Positions 45,170-53,621 of a stretch of DNA of 64,000 nucleotides are shown here, piece after piece (position 1 is the first letter of the stretch; the number at the start of each line of letters is the position of its first letter). Source of the DNA: Chitinophagales bacterium (GTDB taxonomy: Bacteria > Bacteroidota > Bacteroidia > Chitinophagales > UBA2359); assembly GCA_020636475.1 (NCBI GenBank), contig JACJXU010000001.1:62001-126000 (forward strand), read 5' to 3'. Position numbers and translations under genes: made by a program. Below the pieces are notes generated by a model. That model did not search any database. It had not been told where the DNA came from and saw only the letters and a list, made by a program, of their open reading frames with translations.

Positions 45170-45355
45170 TTATTCGTTTTTATAGTACCTCTCTACCCAA
45201 AGGCAGAAAGATTCCAAGTAAGCACAAGCTACTGCTTCATCTTGGCGAACTGAGGCGATGCCCTCGCCTAATACTGATAGAATTTCACCACTTCGTTCTT
45301 TTACATTTTTTGCTTGGTTCTCACAAAATGTGTTTTTTACACTTTGAATTTTATA
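45170..45355 (-). other. Start-less open frame of about 61 codons, unknown
   Basis: This minus-strand frame reads YKIQSVKNTFCENQAKNVKERSGE... ending FCLWVERYYKNE and TAA at 45170-45172, with a stop (TAG) directly upstream and no ATG, GTG or TTG. The composition looks protein-like. It may be the remnant of a gene or a translated repeat. It begins exactly at copy A of the 37-nt repeat. Confidence 0.3.
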
Positions 45356-45389
45356 CTAAAATCGAATAGCTGTTGCGTATTAGAAAAGG
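45353..45389 (-). repeat. 37-nt dispersed repeat, copy A
   Basis: Reverse complement reads CCTTTTCTAATACGCAA (first part) then CAGCTATTCGATTTTAGTAT. It matches 31 of 37 positions of copy C (50481-50517) and has the same length as copy B (45617-45653), which is in the opposite orientation. Confidence 0.6.
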
Positions 45390-45473
45390 TAAAAATCTTT
45401 TTTTGTAGTATAGCAGTTTTGGGGCGTTAAAAATTTTTGAAGCCTTGGAAAAAATTTAGCCCAAAAACTGCGG

Positions 45474-45494
45474 TTTTGCCCCAATAGGGCAAAA
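45474..45494. repeat. Hairpin with 8-bp GC-containing stem
   Basis: TTTTGCCC (45474-45481) pairs with GGGCAAAA (45487-45494) around CAATA. It could terminate or fold in a transcript but no T-run follows on the plus strand; an A/T-rich tract follows. Confidence 0.5.
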
Positions 45495-45523
45495 ATACCT
45501 TGAAAAAACTGTCGTTTCTTTTG

Positions 45524-45557
45524 CTTCGTTTTCTTTGGACAAGCAAAGAAAATGAAG
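45524..45557. repeat. 34-nt hairpin, stem up to 14 pairs
   Basis: CTTCGTTTTCTTTG (45524-45537) pairs with CAAAGAAAATGAAG (45544-45557) at 13 of 14 positions around the loop GACAAG. It is one of two strong hairpins between the inverted 37-nt repeats. Confidence 0.55.
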
Positions 45558-45616
45558 AAGCCCTAAGTATAGATTTGTCCCCAAACTTGTAGGGCGAGTA
45601 CTTACCCTTAATAATT

Positions 45617-45653
45617 CCTAAACCAATACGCAACTTTCATACGGTTTTGGTAT
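45617..45653 (+). repeat. 37-nt dispersed repeat, copy B
   Basis: CCTAAACCAATACGCAA followed by CTTTCATACGGTTTTGGTAT. It matches copy C at 27 of 37 positions and shares AATACGCAA and TTTT[AG]GTAT with both other copies. It faces copy A, so A and B act as inverted ends around about 300 bp. Confidence 0.55.
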
Positions 45654-45901
45654 TAGCTATCCAACTATCGAATAGAACCATATATTCAACCTTTTAAGGA
45701 GCGATAAGCAAATTTAAGTCTTTTGTATTTCAATACAAAATCAAAATAGCCTTGACAGGCTGTAATTTTTTATTTCATACCAAATTATAGATTTTAGAAG
45801 GGGAATTCAAATTGCTGATTTGTCAAACAGTAGTGAAAAAAACTTAGTGTGAGCCTATAAAAAATAGAAAAATCTTAAATTCAAGAAATAACTGCGACAT
45901 A

Positions 45902-47290
45902 CTAATACCCTAAAATCTGCAACATCTCCGCCGCTTGCTGTTCTTCGCGGAATACTTGGGTGGTAAGATTTCCTACCTCATCACGATTGATAAGCAAAAC
46001 CTTGGGCGAGGGAATAAGGCAATGTTTCGTTCCGCCATAACCCGACAAGGACTCTTGGTACGCGCCTGTATGGAAAAAGCCGACATACAAAGACTCTTTT
46101 TTATCAAAAACGGGCAAATTTATCTGGTTTTGACTCACTTCCGAATTGTAATAATCCGAACCATCGCAACTAAGCCCGCCAATGTTCACCCGCTGGAAAG
46201 GTCTAAACCAGTGATTGATGGGCAAAATGATAAACTTCTGCTGAATACCGTAAATGTCCGGCATAGTGGTCATAAGCGAATTATTTATCATATACCAACG
46301 CTCTTGGTCGTTTTGCAACTTCTCGCCCAACACCTTAAACACCAGCACACCACTTTCGCCCACCGTAAAGTTACCAAATTCGGTAAACAAATCCGGTGTA
46401 GGTACGCCTTCATCTTTGCATCGATGCTGAATTTGACGCACCACCTCCTCTATCATATATTCGTAGTCGTAATTAAAGTCCAGCGAATATTGAATAGGAA
46501 AACCGCCGCCAAGATTAAGCATAGTAAGTTCGGGGTTTACCTTTCTCAACTCACAATACACACCAAGCACTTTGCTCAATTCACTCCAGTAATACACCGT
46601 ATCTTGTATGCCTTTATTAATAAAAAAGTGCAACATACGCAGTTTCAGGTGCGGATTGGGTTTTATTTTTTCTAGGTAAAAATTATGAATATCCGAATAG
46701 CGAATGCCCAAACGCGAAGTATAAAACTCAAAATTGGGCTCCTCTTCCGCCGCAATACGAATCCCCAAATTCACATCAACATCTGCCGTAGTGTAAGCAT
46801 CTAACTCGTCCATATTATCCAGCACCGGCAACACATTTTTGTAACCATCTTTCATCAAACCAATCAGTTTGTCGGTATATTCTTTGGGTTTATAACCATT
46901 GCACACCATAAACTGCTCCTTAGAAATACTGCCGCGCGCATGCAGTTTGCGCACCAAGTCCACATCGAATGCCGACGACAATTCCAAATGCACCTTATTT
47001 TTCAACACTTCATCTAACACAAAAGAAAAATGCGAACTTTTGGTGCAAAAACAGTAGTAATATTTGCCGTTGTAAGAGAGTTTTTCGATAGAATTATTAA
47101 AAAGTTCCTTCGCTTTTTGAATTTGCGCGCCTATTTTAGGCAAATAAAAAATACGCAAGGGAGAGCCGTACTTAGCAATAATATCCATAATATCTATGCC
47201 ATTAAAAAGCAAATGGTCATCTGTAAGTGCAAAACCAGCCTGCGGGAAATAATAGGTCTGGTTAATGAGGTCAAAATATGTATTTTTCAA
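45902..47290 (-). CDS. Arginine decarboxylase (PLP, alanine-racemase-fold)
   Basis: A 462-residue PLP enzyme of the ODC/DAP decarboxylase fold, in the form annotated in Bacteroidota as arginine decarboxylase, the first step of agmatine/polyamine synthesis. The PLP lysine is in YCFCTKSSHFSF (near residue 80), the glycine loop is NLGGGFPIQ, and SCDGSDYY lies in the C-terminal domain with the other active-site residues. The start is TTG 47290. It is divergent from argS, so the two arginine-using enzymes share an upstream region. Decarboxylation of ornithine or another diamine acid is possible. Confidence 0.88.
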   Translation of the reverse strand: MKNTYFDLINQTYYFPQAGFALTDDHLLFNGIDIMDIIAKYGSPLRIFYLPKIGAQIQKAKELFNNSIEKLSYNGKYYYCFCTKSSHFSFVLDEVLKNKVHLELSSAFDVDLVRKLHARGSISKEQFMVCNGYKPKEYTDKLIGLMKDGYKNVLPVLDNMDELDAYTTADVDVNLGIRIAAEEEPNFEFYTSRLGIRYSDIHNFYLEKIKPNPHLKLRMLHFFINKGIQDTVYYWSELSKVLGVYCELRKVNPELTMLNLGGGFPIQYSLDFNYDYEYMIEEVVRQIQHRCKDEGVPTPDLFTEFGNFTVGESGVLVFKVLGEKLQNDQERWYMINNSLMTTMPDIYGIQQKFIILPINHWFRPFQRVNIGGLSCDGSDYYNSEVSQNQINLPVFDKKESLYVGFFHTGAYQESLSGYGGTKHCLIPSPKVLLINRDEVGNLTTQVFREEQQAAEMLQILGY

Positions 47291-47361
47291 TGAAAAACTA
47301 CTTTTTTTATAGATAAAATAAATTAAAACCTGCCATTGGCTGTTGAGTGGGTCAAAAATAA

Positions 47362-47369
47362 TAACTTTG
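47362..47369 (+). promoter_or_regulatory. -7 promoter box of argS
   Basis: TAACTTTG is an exact TAnnTTTG box, placed 23 bases before the argS ATG. No -33 TTG at the ideal spacing was found; candidates are at 16 and 23 bases. Confidence 0.4.
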
Positions 47370-47392
47370 CAGTTCCAAATTCATTTTTTTTT

Positions 47393-49252
47393 ATGCAAAT
47401 AGAAAATAAAATACGTGAAACCAGCACCAAAGCATTGCAAACGCTTTTTGGTGTAGCAACAACACCCGAAAAAATAACGCTCAATCCTACACCCAAAGAA
47501 TTTGAAGGCGATTTTAGTATAGTCGTTTTTGCTTTTGTGCGCGATATTCGCCGTGCGCCCGAGCAAATAGCACAAGCCATTGGAGAATATTTACAAGAAA
47601 ATCTTCCCGAACTTGCGCGTTTTAATGTGCAAAAAGGATTTTTAAATCTTTATCTTAAAGACAATTTCTGGAGCGAAACTTTATTGCAACGCCCACAAAA
47701 AGAAGACTTTTTTCTTTCCGAAAGCCAGCTTCGAAAAATTGTACTCGAATACTGTGGTCCCAATACCAACAAGCCTATGCACTTGGGGCATTTGCGTACG
47801 ATGATGATTGGCTATGCTATGGCAAATATTCTGGCGGCAGTAGGAAACAAGGTACACAAAGTGAATATTTTGAACGACCGCGGCATTGCTATTTGCAAAT
47901 CTATGTTGGCGTGGAAAAAAACAGCCTACGGAGCTACGCCACAATCTACAGGCATTAAAGGCGATCATTTCATTGGCATTTACTATGTAAAATTCGATAC
48001 GCTTTTGCAAGCAGAATATGCCAAATGGCAACATACGCCAACTGCCATAAAAATTTACCATAACTATATGGAAGAAGGAAATGACAAGACCGACAAATTA
48101 GATAAAACTGCCTTTTTTAAACAATACAAAAACGAATACTTCAATCACCATAGTGCTCTCGGCGCAGAAGCGCGTACTATGCTGCAACTTTGGGAAGCCG
48201 GCGATGCCGACACAGTAGCCCTTTGGAAAATGATGAACGATTGGGTGTATGAAGGTTTTAATGAAACGTATGCCAAAATGGGCATTGATTTTGAAAAAGA
48301 ATATAAGGAATCGGATTACTACGAGCGTGGTAAAGAAATGGTACGCGAAGGGCTGAAAGAAGGCTTTTTTTACCAAAAACCCGATACTTCTATTTGGGTG
48401 GACTTGAACGAAAACAACTTGGGCGAAAAAGTGCTGCTCCGCAGTGACGGTACGTCTATGTATGTTACGCAAGATATGGCAGTTATTGAAGCGCGTTATG
48501 AAGATTACCACATGAACCAGTCTATTTACGTAGTGGCAGACGAGCAAAACTATCATTTTCAGGTATTGCAAAAAGTGTTGGAAAAAATGGGCAAACCCTA
48601 TGCAGAAGGTATTTTCCATTTGGCGTATGGCATGGTAAATTTACCTTCGGGAAAAATGAAATCGCGCGAAGGAACAACCGTAGATGCCGACGATTTGGTA
48701 AACGAGGTAATAGACAAAACACGTGCTGCGGCAGAGTTGGCGGAAAAAAGTGTGGGTCTCAGCGAAACCGAGTCCGCCAATTTGTACGAAAAATTAGGTG
48801 TGGGAGCGATAAAATACTACATTTTGCACGTAAACCCGAAAAAAACCATGCTCTTCAATCCTGAAGATTCGATAAATATTAATGGACATTCGGCTGTATT
48901 CATTCAATATGCACACGTACGCACGCGCGCCATTTTGCGCAAGTACAACAAGCCGCTACCCACAAGTTTTGACATTACTCAGTTGGAAAATATTGAGCGC
49001 GAATTGATTATTTCCATCAGTCAGTTTCCTGCGGTTGTAAAAGAGGCGGCGCAGCAATACGACCCGTCCCTCATTGCAAATTACGCTTATCATTTAGCTA
49101 AAAACTTTAATCGCTTTTTCCATGAATTGCCTATTCTAAACAATGACGATGCGGCAATAACCGACTTTAGGGTTTACTTATCGGCAAGTGTGGGCGATAC
49201 TTTGGCGCAGGCATTACACTTGTTGGGTATAGAGGCAGTGGACAAAATGTAG
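47393..49252 (+). CDS. argS: Arginyl-tRNA synthetase
   Basis: A 619-residue class I synthetase. It has the N-terminal Arg-tRNA synthetase domain, the HIGH motif as MHLGHLR (near residue 132), the KMSKS-type loop as SGKMKSREGTTV, and a C-terminal DALR anticodon-binding domain. ATG 47393 (MQIENKIRETS) is chosen over the upstream frame because family similarity starts there. It is divergent from the arginine decarboxylase. Confidence 0.95.
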   Translation: MQIENKIRETSTKALQTLFGVATTPEKITLNPTPKEFEGDFSIVVFAFVRDIRRAPEQIAQAIGEYLQENLPELARFNVQKGFLNLYLKDNFWSETLLQRPQKEDFFLSESQLRKIVLEYCGPNTNKPMHLGHLRTMMIGYAMANILAAVGNKVHKVNILNDRGIAICKSMLAWKKTAYGATPQSTGIKGDHFIGIYYVKFDTLLQAEYAKWQHTPTAIKIYHNYMEEGNDKTDKLDKTAFFKQYKNEYFNHHSALGAEARTMLQLWEAGDADTVALWKMMNDWVYEGFNETYAKMGIDFEKEYKESDYYERGKEMVREGLKEGFFYQKPDTSIWVDLNENNLGEKVLLRSDGTSMYVTQDMAVIEARYEDYHMNQSIYVVADEQNYHFQVLQKVLEKMGKPYAEGIFHLAYGMVNLPSGKMKSREGTTVDADDLVNEVIDKTRAAAELAEKSVGLSETESANLYEKLGVGAIKYYILHVNPKKTMLFNPEDSININGHSAVFIQYAHVRTRAILRKYNKPLPTSFDITQLENIERELIISISQFPAVVKEAAQQYDPSLIANYAYHLAKNFNRFFHELPILNNDDAAITDFRVYLSASVGDTLAQALHLLGIEAVDKM

Positions 49253-49286
49253 AAATTAGGCTAAAATGCCCAACTCTTTACTACAT

Positions 49287-50421
49287 AACTCACCTTACGC
49301 GTTAAAATGAATAGTGTTCATTTTTCGTAAAGTTTGAAAAGCAGCTTGTATGGCATTGAGATAAAGTTTAGTTTTTAAGGCAAAGTGATTTGTTTTGGTT
49401 TGTACTTTGAGCATTTCCAATTTGATATAGCCACACAAGGCGGCGAAAAAATGATTTGTTTGGGTAGTCTGTGTTTGCGTTGGCGATTTTGTCAAACTAA
49501 CATTTTGTTTCAATGATTTGTGATACACTTCTACGCTCCATCGTCTTTGATAAATTGTGGTGATTTGGTCGGCAAGAAGTGTTGTATCGCTGGTGACTAA
49601 ATACAAAATACCATCTGAACCATCTTCGTTTGTGAAGACTTGTTTGCTTAACAAAAGGGGAAATTCGACTCCTTCGAGCCATATTTCCAAGACGGTATTT
49701 GCTTTCATATCCAGGGTTGAAACTTGTTTCCAACGACCTTGTTTTTTGTCTGCCCAACTCAAGGCTATCCGGCGATTGGCTTTGAGGGGACAAATCACCT
49801 CTTTTTGGCAATCTTGTTTAATAAACTTAATGTTTTCAGCACTTGAAAACCATACATCAAACAACACATAACCGAATTGAACTTGATTTCTGACCGCCTG
49901 TGCGATCATTGTGCGCGCCATTTCGTTCTTCGTTGTGGGCGAACGACGCTTCTCTTTTTGGGTCTCTTTGTCCACGTATTTCTCGGTTTTGGCAACCAAT
50001 TCAAACCCAATGGGCAATGCCAATGACTGGTTCTCAAAACTGTTTTGATACAAACACGACACAAAATTGATGCCTTTGACGTTGCGGGCTTTGCTATGGT
50101 CATAATGCCAAGCAATGATTTCATTCTCGTCTGTATATGGCTTCTCTTCTATAGAATCGTCAAGAATCAAAACCCCTTTCGCTGAACTCATCTGTTTGAC
50201 AAACGGCTTGACTCTGCGCCACAAATCTTTGCTCGTTTGCTTGTTTTGCCAAAGAAATCGTGTAACTTGGTCGTGACTGATTTCCCCATTTAACAAATTG
50301 CTCAAACCTGTTGCTGATGTCTGCGAAAATGACGCTAATAGATAATCTGAATAAAGATCTAATATATGATTCATAATAGCTCCAATTTAACTCTTTTTTT
50401 ATTCATCGCGTAAGGTGAGTT
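49287..50421. mobile_element. IS4-family insertion sequence, complete
   Basis: The element has 15-bp perfect terminal inverted repeats, AACTCACCTTACGCG (49287-49301) and its reverse complement (50407-50421), and one full transposase gene whose stop codon lies in the left repeat. The 8-12-bp flanks (ctttactacat on the left, tgttaaacag on the right) show no target-site duplication, so a deletion or rearrangement after insertion is likely. Length is about 1.13 kb. Confidence 0.85.
49295..50374 (-). CDS. DDE transposase, IS4 family
   Basis: A 359-residue transposase. The DDE catalytic pattern is visible: first Asp in LILDDSIEEKP (about residue 70-80), second Asp in YVLFDVWFSS (about 175), and the IS4 Y-(2)-R-(3)-E-(6)-K signature reads YQRRWSVEVYHKSLK near residue 290, with the catalytic Glu. 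Start ATG at 50374. The gene is intact with no frameshift, and its stop codon falls in the terminal repeat. Confidence 0.92.
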   Translation of the reverse strand: MNHILDLYSDYLLASFSQTSATGLSNLLNGEISHDQVTRFLWQNKQTSKDLWRRVKPFVKQMSSAKGVLILDDSIEEKPYTDENEIIAWHYDHSKARNVKGINFVSCLYQNSFENQSLALPIGFELVAKTEKYVDKETQKEKRRSPTTKNEMARTMIAQAVRNQVQFGYVLFDVWFSSAENIKFIKQDCQKEVICPLKANRRIALSWADKKQGRWKQVSTLDMKANTVLEIWLEGVEFPLLLSKQVFTNEDGSDGILYLVTSDTTLLADQITTIYQRRWSVEVYHKSLKQNVSLTKSPTQTQTTQTNHFFAALCGYIKLEMLKVQTKTNHFALKTKLYLNAIQAAFQTLRKMNTIHFNA

Positions 50422-50438
50422 TGTTAAACAGTTTTATG

Positions 50439-50459
50439 CTGGTTTTCTTTTGTCCAAGT
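50439..50459. repeat. 21-bp dispersed repeat, copy 2
   Basis: CTGGTTTTCTTTTGTCCAAGT is the exact reverse complement of the copy at 18045-18065. It lies 18 bases outside the IS4 element and 22 bases before copy C of the 37-nt repeat. Confidence 0.6.
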
Positions 50460-50480
50460 ATATAAATGATAATGCGATTT

Positions 50481-50517
50481 CCTTTTCCAATACGCAATGA
50501 GTATTCGATTTTGGTAT
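50481..50517 (+). repeat. 37-nt dispersed repeat, copy C
   Basis: CCTTTTCCAATACGCAA followed by TGAGTATTCGATTTTGGTAT. It includes AATACGCAATGAGTATT, which can pair AATAC with GTATT. It sits between the IS4 element and the stop of the secreted-protein gene at 50522. Confidence 0.6.
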
Positions 50518-50521
50518 TATA

Positions 50522-51751
50522 TCATTTTTTTTCATAAATTTCTAATTTTTTATCAATTAGTAAGTATAACTTACTTTCAAAAAAGGATAAATAAGCATTA
50601 TTTGTGTGTCCATCTATATTAAATGAGTTTATTTTATTTCCAAATTCATTTAATTGTATCATTATCAGATCGTCAAAAAATATCTCTTTTTTATTATTAG
50701 TATTTCCTTTGCCTACAATCAAAAATATATCATCATTATTTTCAGAGATTAAATCTAAAAGGAGGTATTTTTGATTTTCTATTTTATTTTTCAAATAACT
50801 ACTTACTGACTTTTTCCAAATTTCCTTTCCATTTTTCAAATCAATGACGGAAAGGGTATCCTGATTATAATTGTATAAAAAATTGTTGCATACATACGGG
50901 GCTATAATATGCTGTTGTGTATTTTTATATATTTTCCATAATATATTTCCTGTGCTTTCAAAACAAGAAATAGTGCGTATATTTTCTGCATCAGCGTAAT
51001 AAATTAGTAGTTTTTCTGAGGATACTTTGATATTCGATACAAAACTTGTATTTAAAAAAGACTCAAAAATAAGCTCATTATCACACAATGAGATAAATGA
51101 TATTTTTGTTTCTGTGCGATCATTATTAGTGCTAACAATGCCAATATTATCTCCATCAAAACTATAATGAACATCAGCGTAGCCCTCTTTGTTGAAAGGA
51201 AAATAATTTAGTATTTCCTTGAAATTAGCGTCATACACTTTTACATAAGTTCCGTATCCTTCACTACAATCTGAAATTGCAATATGTCCATTCTTTTCTT
51301 CAACTAATAAGTTAATTTCTATGTTATTTATCCGGATTTTATCTATCAAATTGATATCTGTTTTTCCTATAGAATATTTTCTTAACTCTGTGTAATAAGT
51401 GGTATCCAAAAATATTTTTTTAGTAAACAGGAAACTGCCATTTATGAATAGCGGTATTTCTTGGCTTGATAATCCTATATTCTTATTTTTTATTTTAATA
51501 CCATTTTGAGACTCTTCTATCCGAAAGCCTTTAAAGTATCCTTGTTCTATATTTTTTACTTCTTTATTTGTAGTATAAAAATAAACTTTACCAAACTTTG
51601 TCTCATAAATTTTTGTCGCCGTTACGCTCAAATTTATTTCTTCTTTCTTTATTACATCAAACGGATGGTTTTTCTTCGCCGCATTTGGTTTGTTCTGCCC
51701 CAAAAGCCACCCTGGCAGCAGCAACAGCACTATTGTTATAATTTTTTTCAT
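50522..51751 (-). CDS. Secreted beta-propeller-like protein, unknown function
   Basis: A 409-residue protein with signal peptide [19 protein letters not shown]. The body has repeating short strands, with PQQ/WD-like pieces such as DTLSVIDLKNGKEIWKKSV and ESTGNILWKIYKNTQQH, that suggest a beta-propeller with tryptophan docking motifs. It shares its signal peptide with the neighbour at 51853 and with the pseudogene at 25423, so a small family of paralogs is present. It is AT-rich relative to housekeeping genes. No T9SS sorting domain seen. Confidence 0.72.
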   Translation of the reverse strand: MKKIITIVLLLLPGWLLGQNKPNAAKKNHPFDVIKKEEINLSVTATKIYETKFGKVYFYTTNKEVKNIEQGYFKGFRIEESQNGIKIKNKNIGLSSQEIPLFINGSFLFTKKIFLDTTYYTELRKYSIGKTDINLIDKIRINNIEINLLVEEKNGHIAISDCSEGYGTYVKVYDANFKEILNYFPFNKEGYADVHYSFDGDNIGIVSTNNDRTETKISFISLCDNELIFESFLNTSFVSNIKVSSEKLLIYYADAENIRTISCFESTGNILWKIYKNTQQHIIAPYVCNNFLYNYNQDTLSVIDLKNGKEIWKKSVSSYLKNKIENQKYLLLDLISENNDDIFLIVGKGNTNNKKEIFFDDLIMIQLNEFGNKINSFNIDGHTNNAYLSFFESKLYLLIDKKLEIYEKK

Positions 51752-51852
51752 TTTTTGCTAATTATAGCGTTTAAAAATTCCAATTCTCTCACCATAACAT
51801 AAAAGATAAATTGCCTTATCACAGTTCCACTAAAAATGCACTTTCCACTAAC

Positions 51853-53142
51853 TTAATCATAAGTATAATATCGGTCTCCAATAAAAATTATTTCCTTGTT
51901 TTCAAACTTTGGATTATGGCACTTTTTATAATTTGGAAACAGTTGTATTTTTACTATATTGTTCACAAATGATATTACTATATTTTGAAAAAATGAACGA
52001 CAATATTCGGACTCAGCAGTTGCCGTATAAATTAGATTTACTTCGTTTTCATCGTAGAACAAGGAATTTAGGGTAAATTTTATGTCATCGCCTCGAAATA
52101 AATATGCTAAATTGCAGATAGGCGTGTTTGGATTTTTTAGTGATATTAATTCATTTTTTTCATAGTCGTAATAATTGAATGTAGCGAGATTATTGTTATC
52201 GGAAAACAGCATAGATCTAGATGGTATAGAAGCAATTTTTTCATTTTTGCCACCATTCACGAAGTATAATTGATCAATATCCGAATAGCCGTCTTTTGTA
52301 AGTCGAACAAGCCAACCATTTTCTTCATTTACAACGTTCCTAATATCTTTAGCACGACCACCGACTACTGTCTTTTTCCACGCAACTTTGTATTGTCCCG
52401 AAATTTCTTTTACAAAATACTCCAACGAAACTCCATTCCAGATTTGTTTATCCATAAAACTTTTTGAAATAAGAAAGTTATCAGAGGTGTTATCAAAAAA
52501 TAAACTATAATCATTTCCTTCATTATCTGCTTTTTCAATTGTTTCAATTTCCTGCAAAGACGTATTGCTAATCTGGTACACTATGAGTTTGGACCCATAA
52601 CCATTAAAACAGCTCTGCAAAAAACTTTCCCCATCGTTTAAAGGTATTATTTGGTCTGTTTTTTCAAAACAAATCCACTTCAATTGAAATGAATTTAGTA
52701 GTTGGTGCTGATTATTAAACAGCCGAAGATAAAGATATTCGCTTTGACAATCTTTGTTGTAACAATCTTTTTGGATATAATATTTTTTATTTGGGCTAAA
52801 CACGATATTTTTTCCCAATCTATATTGTGTGGACGAACCATCTATTATTCTTGTATAAACAGTATTTCCATCACTTATTTCAAAGATTGTTTTTCCCTTG
52901 TCAAATACTATACTTTCGTAAGCTCTGCAAATGTCTTGCTGGTCAATTTCCTTTAAAATAATAGGTTGTTCTAAGATTTTTACATTAGGATAAGTCGCTA
53001 TTATTTCTTGCTTGTATTCTTCCCAGCATTGAAAAAATGCTTCTTCGCAAGAATTATCTTCCTTGTTATCGCTATTATCTGCGATTTTCTGCCCCCAAAG
53101 CCACATCAGCAGCAACAGCACTATTGTTATAACTTTTTTCAT
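51853..53142 (-). CDS. Secreted protein, paralog of the gene at 50522, unknown function
   Basis: A 429-residue protein with signal peptide [19 protein letters not shown]. The body is beta-rich with Cys and Tyr ([19 protein letters not shown]) but less clearly propeller-like than its neighbour. Its first ~20 codons and the upstream DNA are part of the 311-bp duplication shared with 25169-25479, so this gene has the same 5' end as the typA-divergent pseudogene. It is a likely product of gene shuffling at the signal peptide. Confidence 0.72.
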   Translation of the reverse strand: MKKVITIVLLLLMWLWGQKIADNSDNKEDNSCEEAFFQCWEEYKQEIIATYPNVKILEQPIILKEIDQQDICRAYESIVFDKGKTIFEISDGNTVYTRIIDGSSTQYRLGKNIVFSPNKKYYIQKDCYNKDCQSEYLYLRLFNNQHQLLNSFQLKWICFEKTDQIIPLNDGESFLQSCFNGYGSKLIVYQISNTSLQEIETIEKADNEGNDYSLFFDNTSDNFLISKSFMDKQIWNGVSLEYFVKEISGQYKVAWKKTVVGGRAKDIRNVVNEENGWLVRLTKDGYSDIDQLYFVNGGKNEKIASIPSRSMLFSDNNNLATFNYYDYEKNELISLKNPNTPICNLAYLFRGDDIKFTLNSLFYDENEVNLIYTATAESEYCRSFFQNIVISFVNNIVKIQLFPNYKKCHNPKFENKEIIFIGDRYYTYD

Positions 53143-53396
53143 TTCCCCAAATATATACGCTCAAACCAAAAATACGCTACCTTTGCATCTTTTTTCCGAC
53201 AAGAAAGCAGTTTTTATGCAAGAAATTAGAAATATTGCCATCATAGCGCACGTAGATCATGGTAAAACAACTTTGGTGGACAGAATTTTACACCAAGCAC
53301 AACTATTCCGCGAAAACCAAGAAGTTGACGACCTTATTCTCGACTCTAACGACCTTGAGCGCGAGCGCGGGATTACCATTTTGGCAAAAAATGTAT
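53086..53396. repeat. Duplicated copy of the 311-bp typA-5' block
   Basis: Same length as 25169-25479 and inverted relative to it; it holds the signal-peptide codons of the 51853 gene, the shared intergenic DNA and the first 60 codons of typA. Similarity stops after the codons for ILAKNV, where unrelated DNA begins. Confidence 0.88.
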
Positions 53397-53416
53397 TGCG
53401 TTTTTTTCTTTTTTAG
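53216..53416 (+). pseudogene. typA: Truncated typA copy
   Basis: A 66-codon fragment starting [19 protein letters not shown]; it keeps G1 and the RERGITI G2 region, then leaves the typA sequence after ILAKNV and ends LRFFLF and TAG. It lacks G3, G4 and all later domains, so it cannot be a working GTPase. It would still carry the typA promoter region (TACCTTTG). It is a product of the 311-bp duplication. Confidence 0.9.
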
Positions 53417-53424
53417 CTGCAAAA

Positions 53425-53587
53425 AAGTCTCAAAAACTTCAACATATACCAGCCACCAAGGAGTGAAATTTTGGGTATAACGAGATTCGCCATTATTATG
53501 TTGTAGCAATCTTTTCAAAGGGTCTTGCGAAAAGCCTTTGTAATATTTGTCAAAGTTGTGGCTGTAAATGATGTAGCAGTAAAACAT
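53425..53587 (-). pseudogene. GIY-YIG nuclease-like gene, truncated copy 1
   Basis: From ATG 53587, MFYCYIIYSHNFDKYYKGFSQ matches copy 2 (53698-53964) until VFET, after which the frame continues into unrelated sequence that runs antisense into the typA fragment. The copy has lost the C-terminal third. The nucleotide match to copy 2 runs from about 53431 to 53610. Confidence 0.82.
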
Positions 53588-53621
53588 AGTGAGGTACAAA
53601 AAAGGCATAAATTAGGCTTCA

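Larger units (their letters stand above)
45356..45901. other. Gene-free structured stretch between permease remnant and arginine decarboxylase
   Basis: No supportable gene lies here. It contains copies A and B of the 37-nt repeat in inverted orientation, two strong hairpins (45474-45494 and 45524-45557), and A/T-rich flanks. The short frames found across it are translations of the hairpins and have no supported starts. From 45660 to 45900 I see only AT-rich sequence. Confidence 0.5.

Noticed and set aside
45157-45369. 70-codon plus-strand frame
   Set aside because: It overlaps the antisense, more protein-like minus-strand frame and includes no known motif.
45935-46675. 246-codon plus-strand frame
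   Set aside because: It lies wholly antisense within the arginine decarboxylase gene, whose PLP and glycine motifs are clear.
53216-53416. Truncated TypA copy as a functional small regulator
   Set aside because: It lacks G3, G4 and all later domains and its end is fused to unrelated DNA, so a working GTPase is very unlikely.
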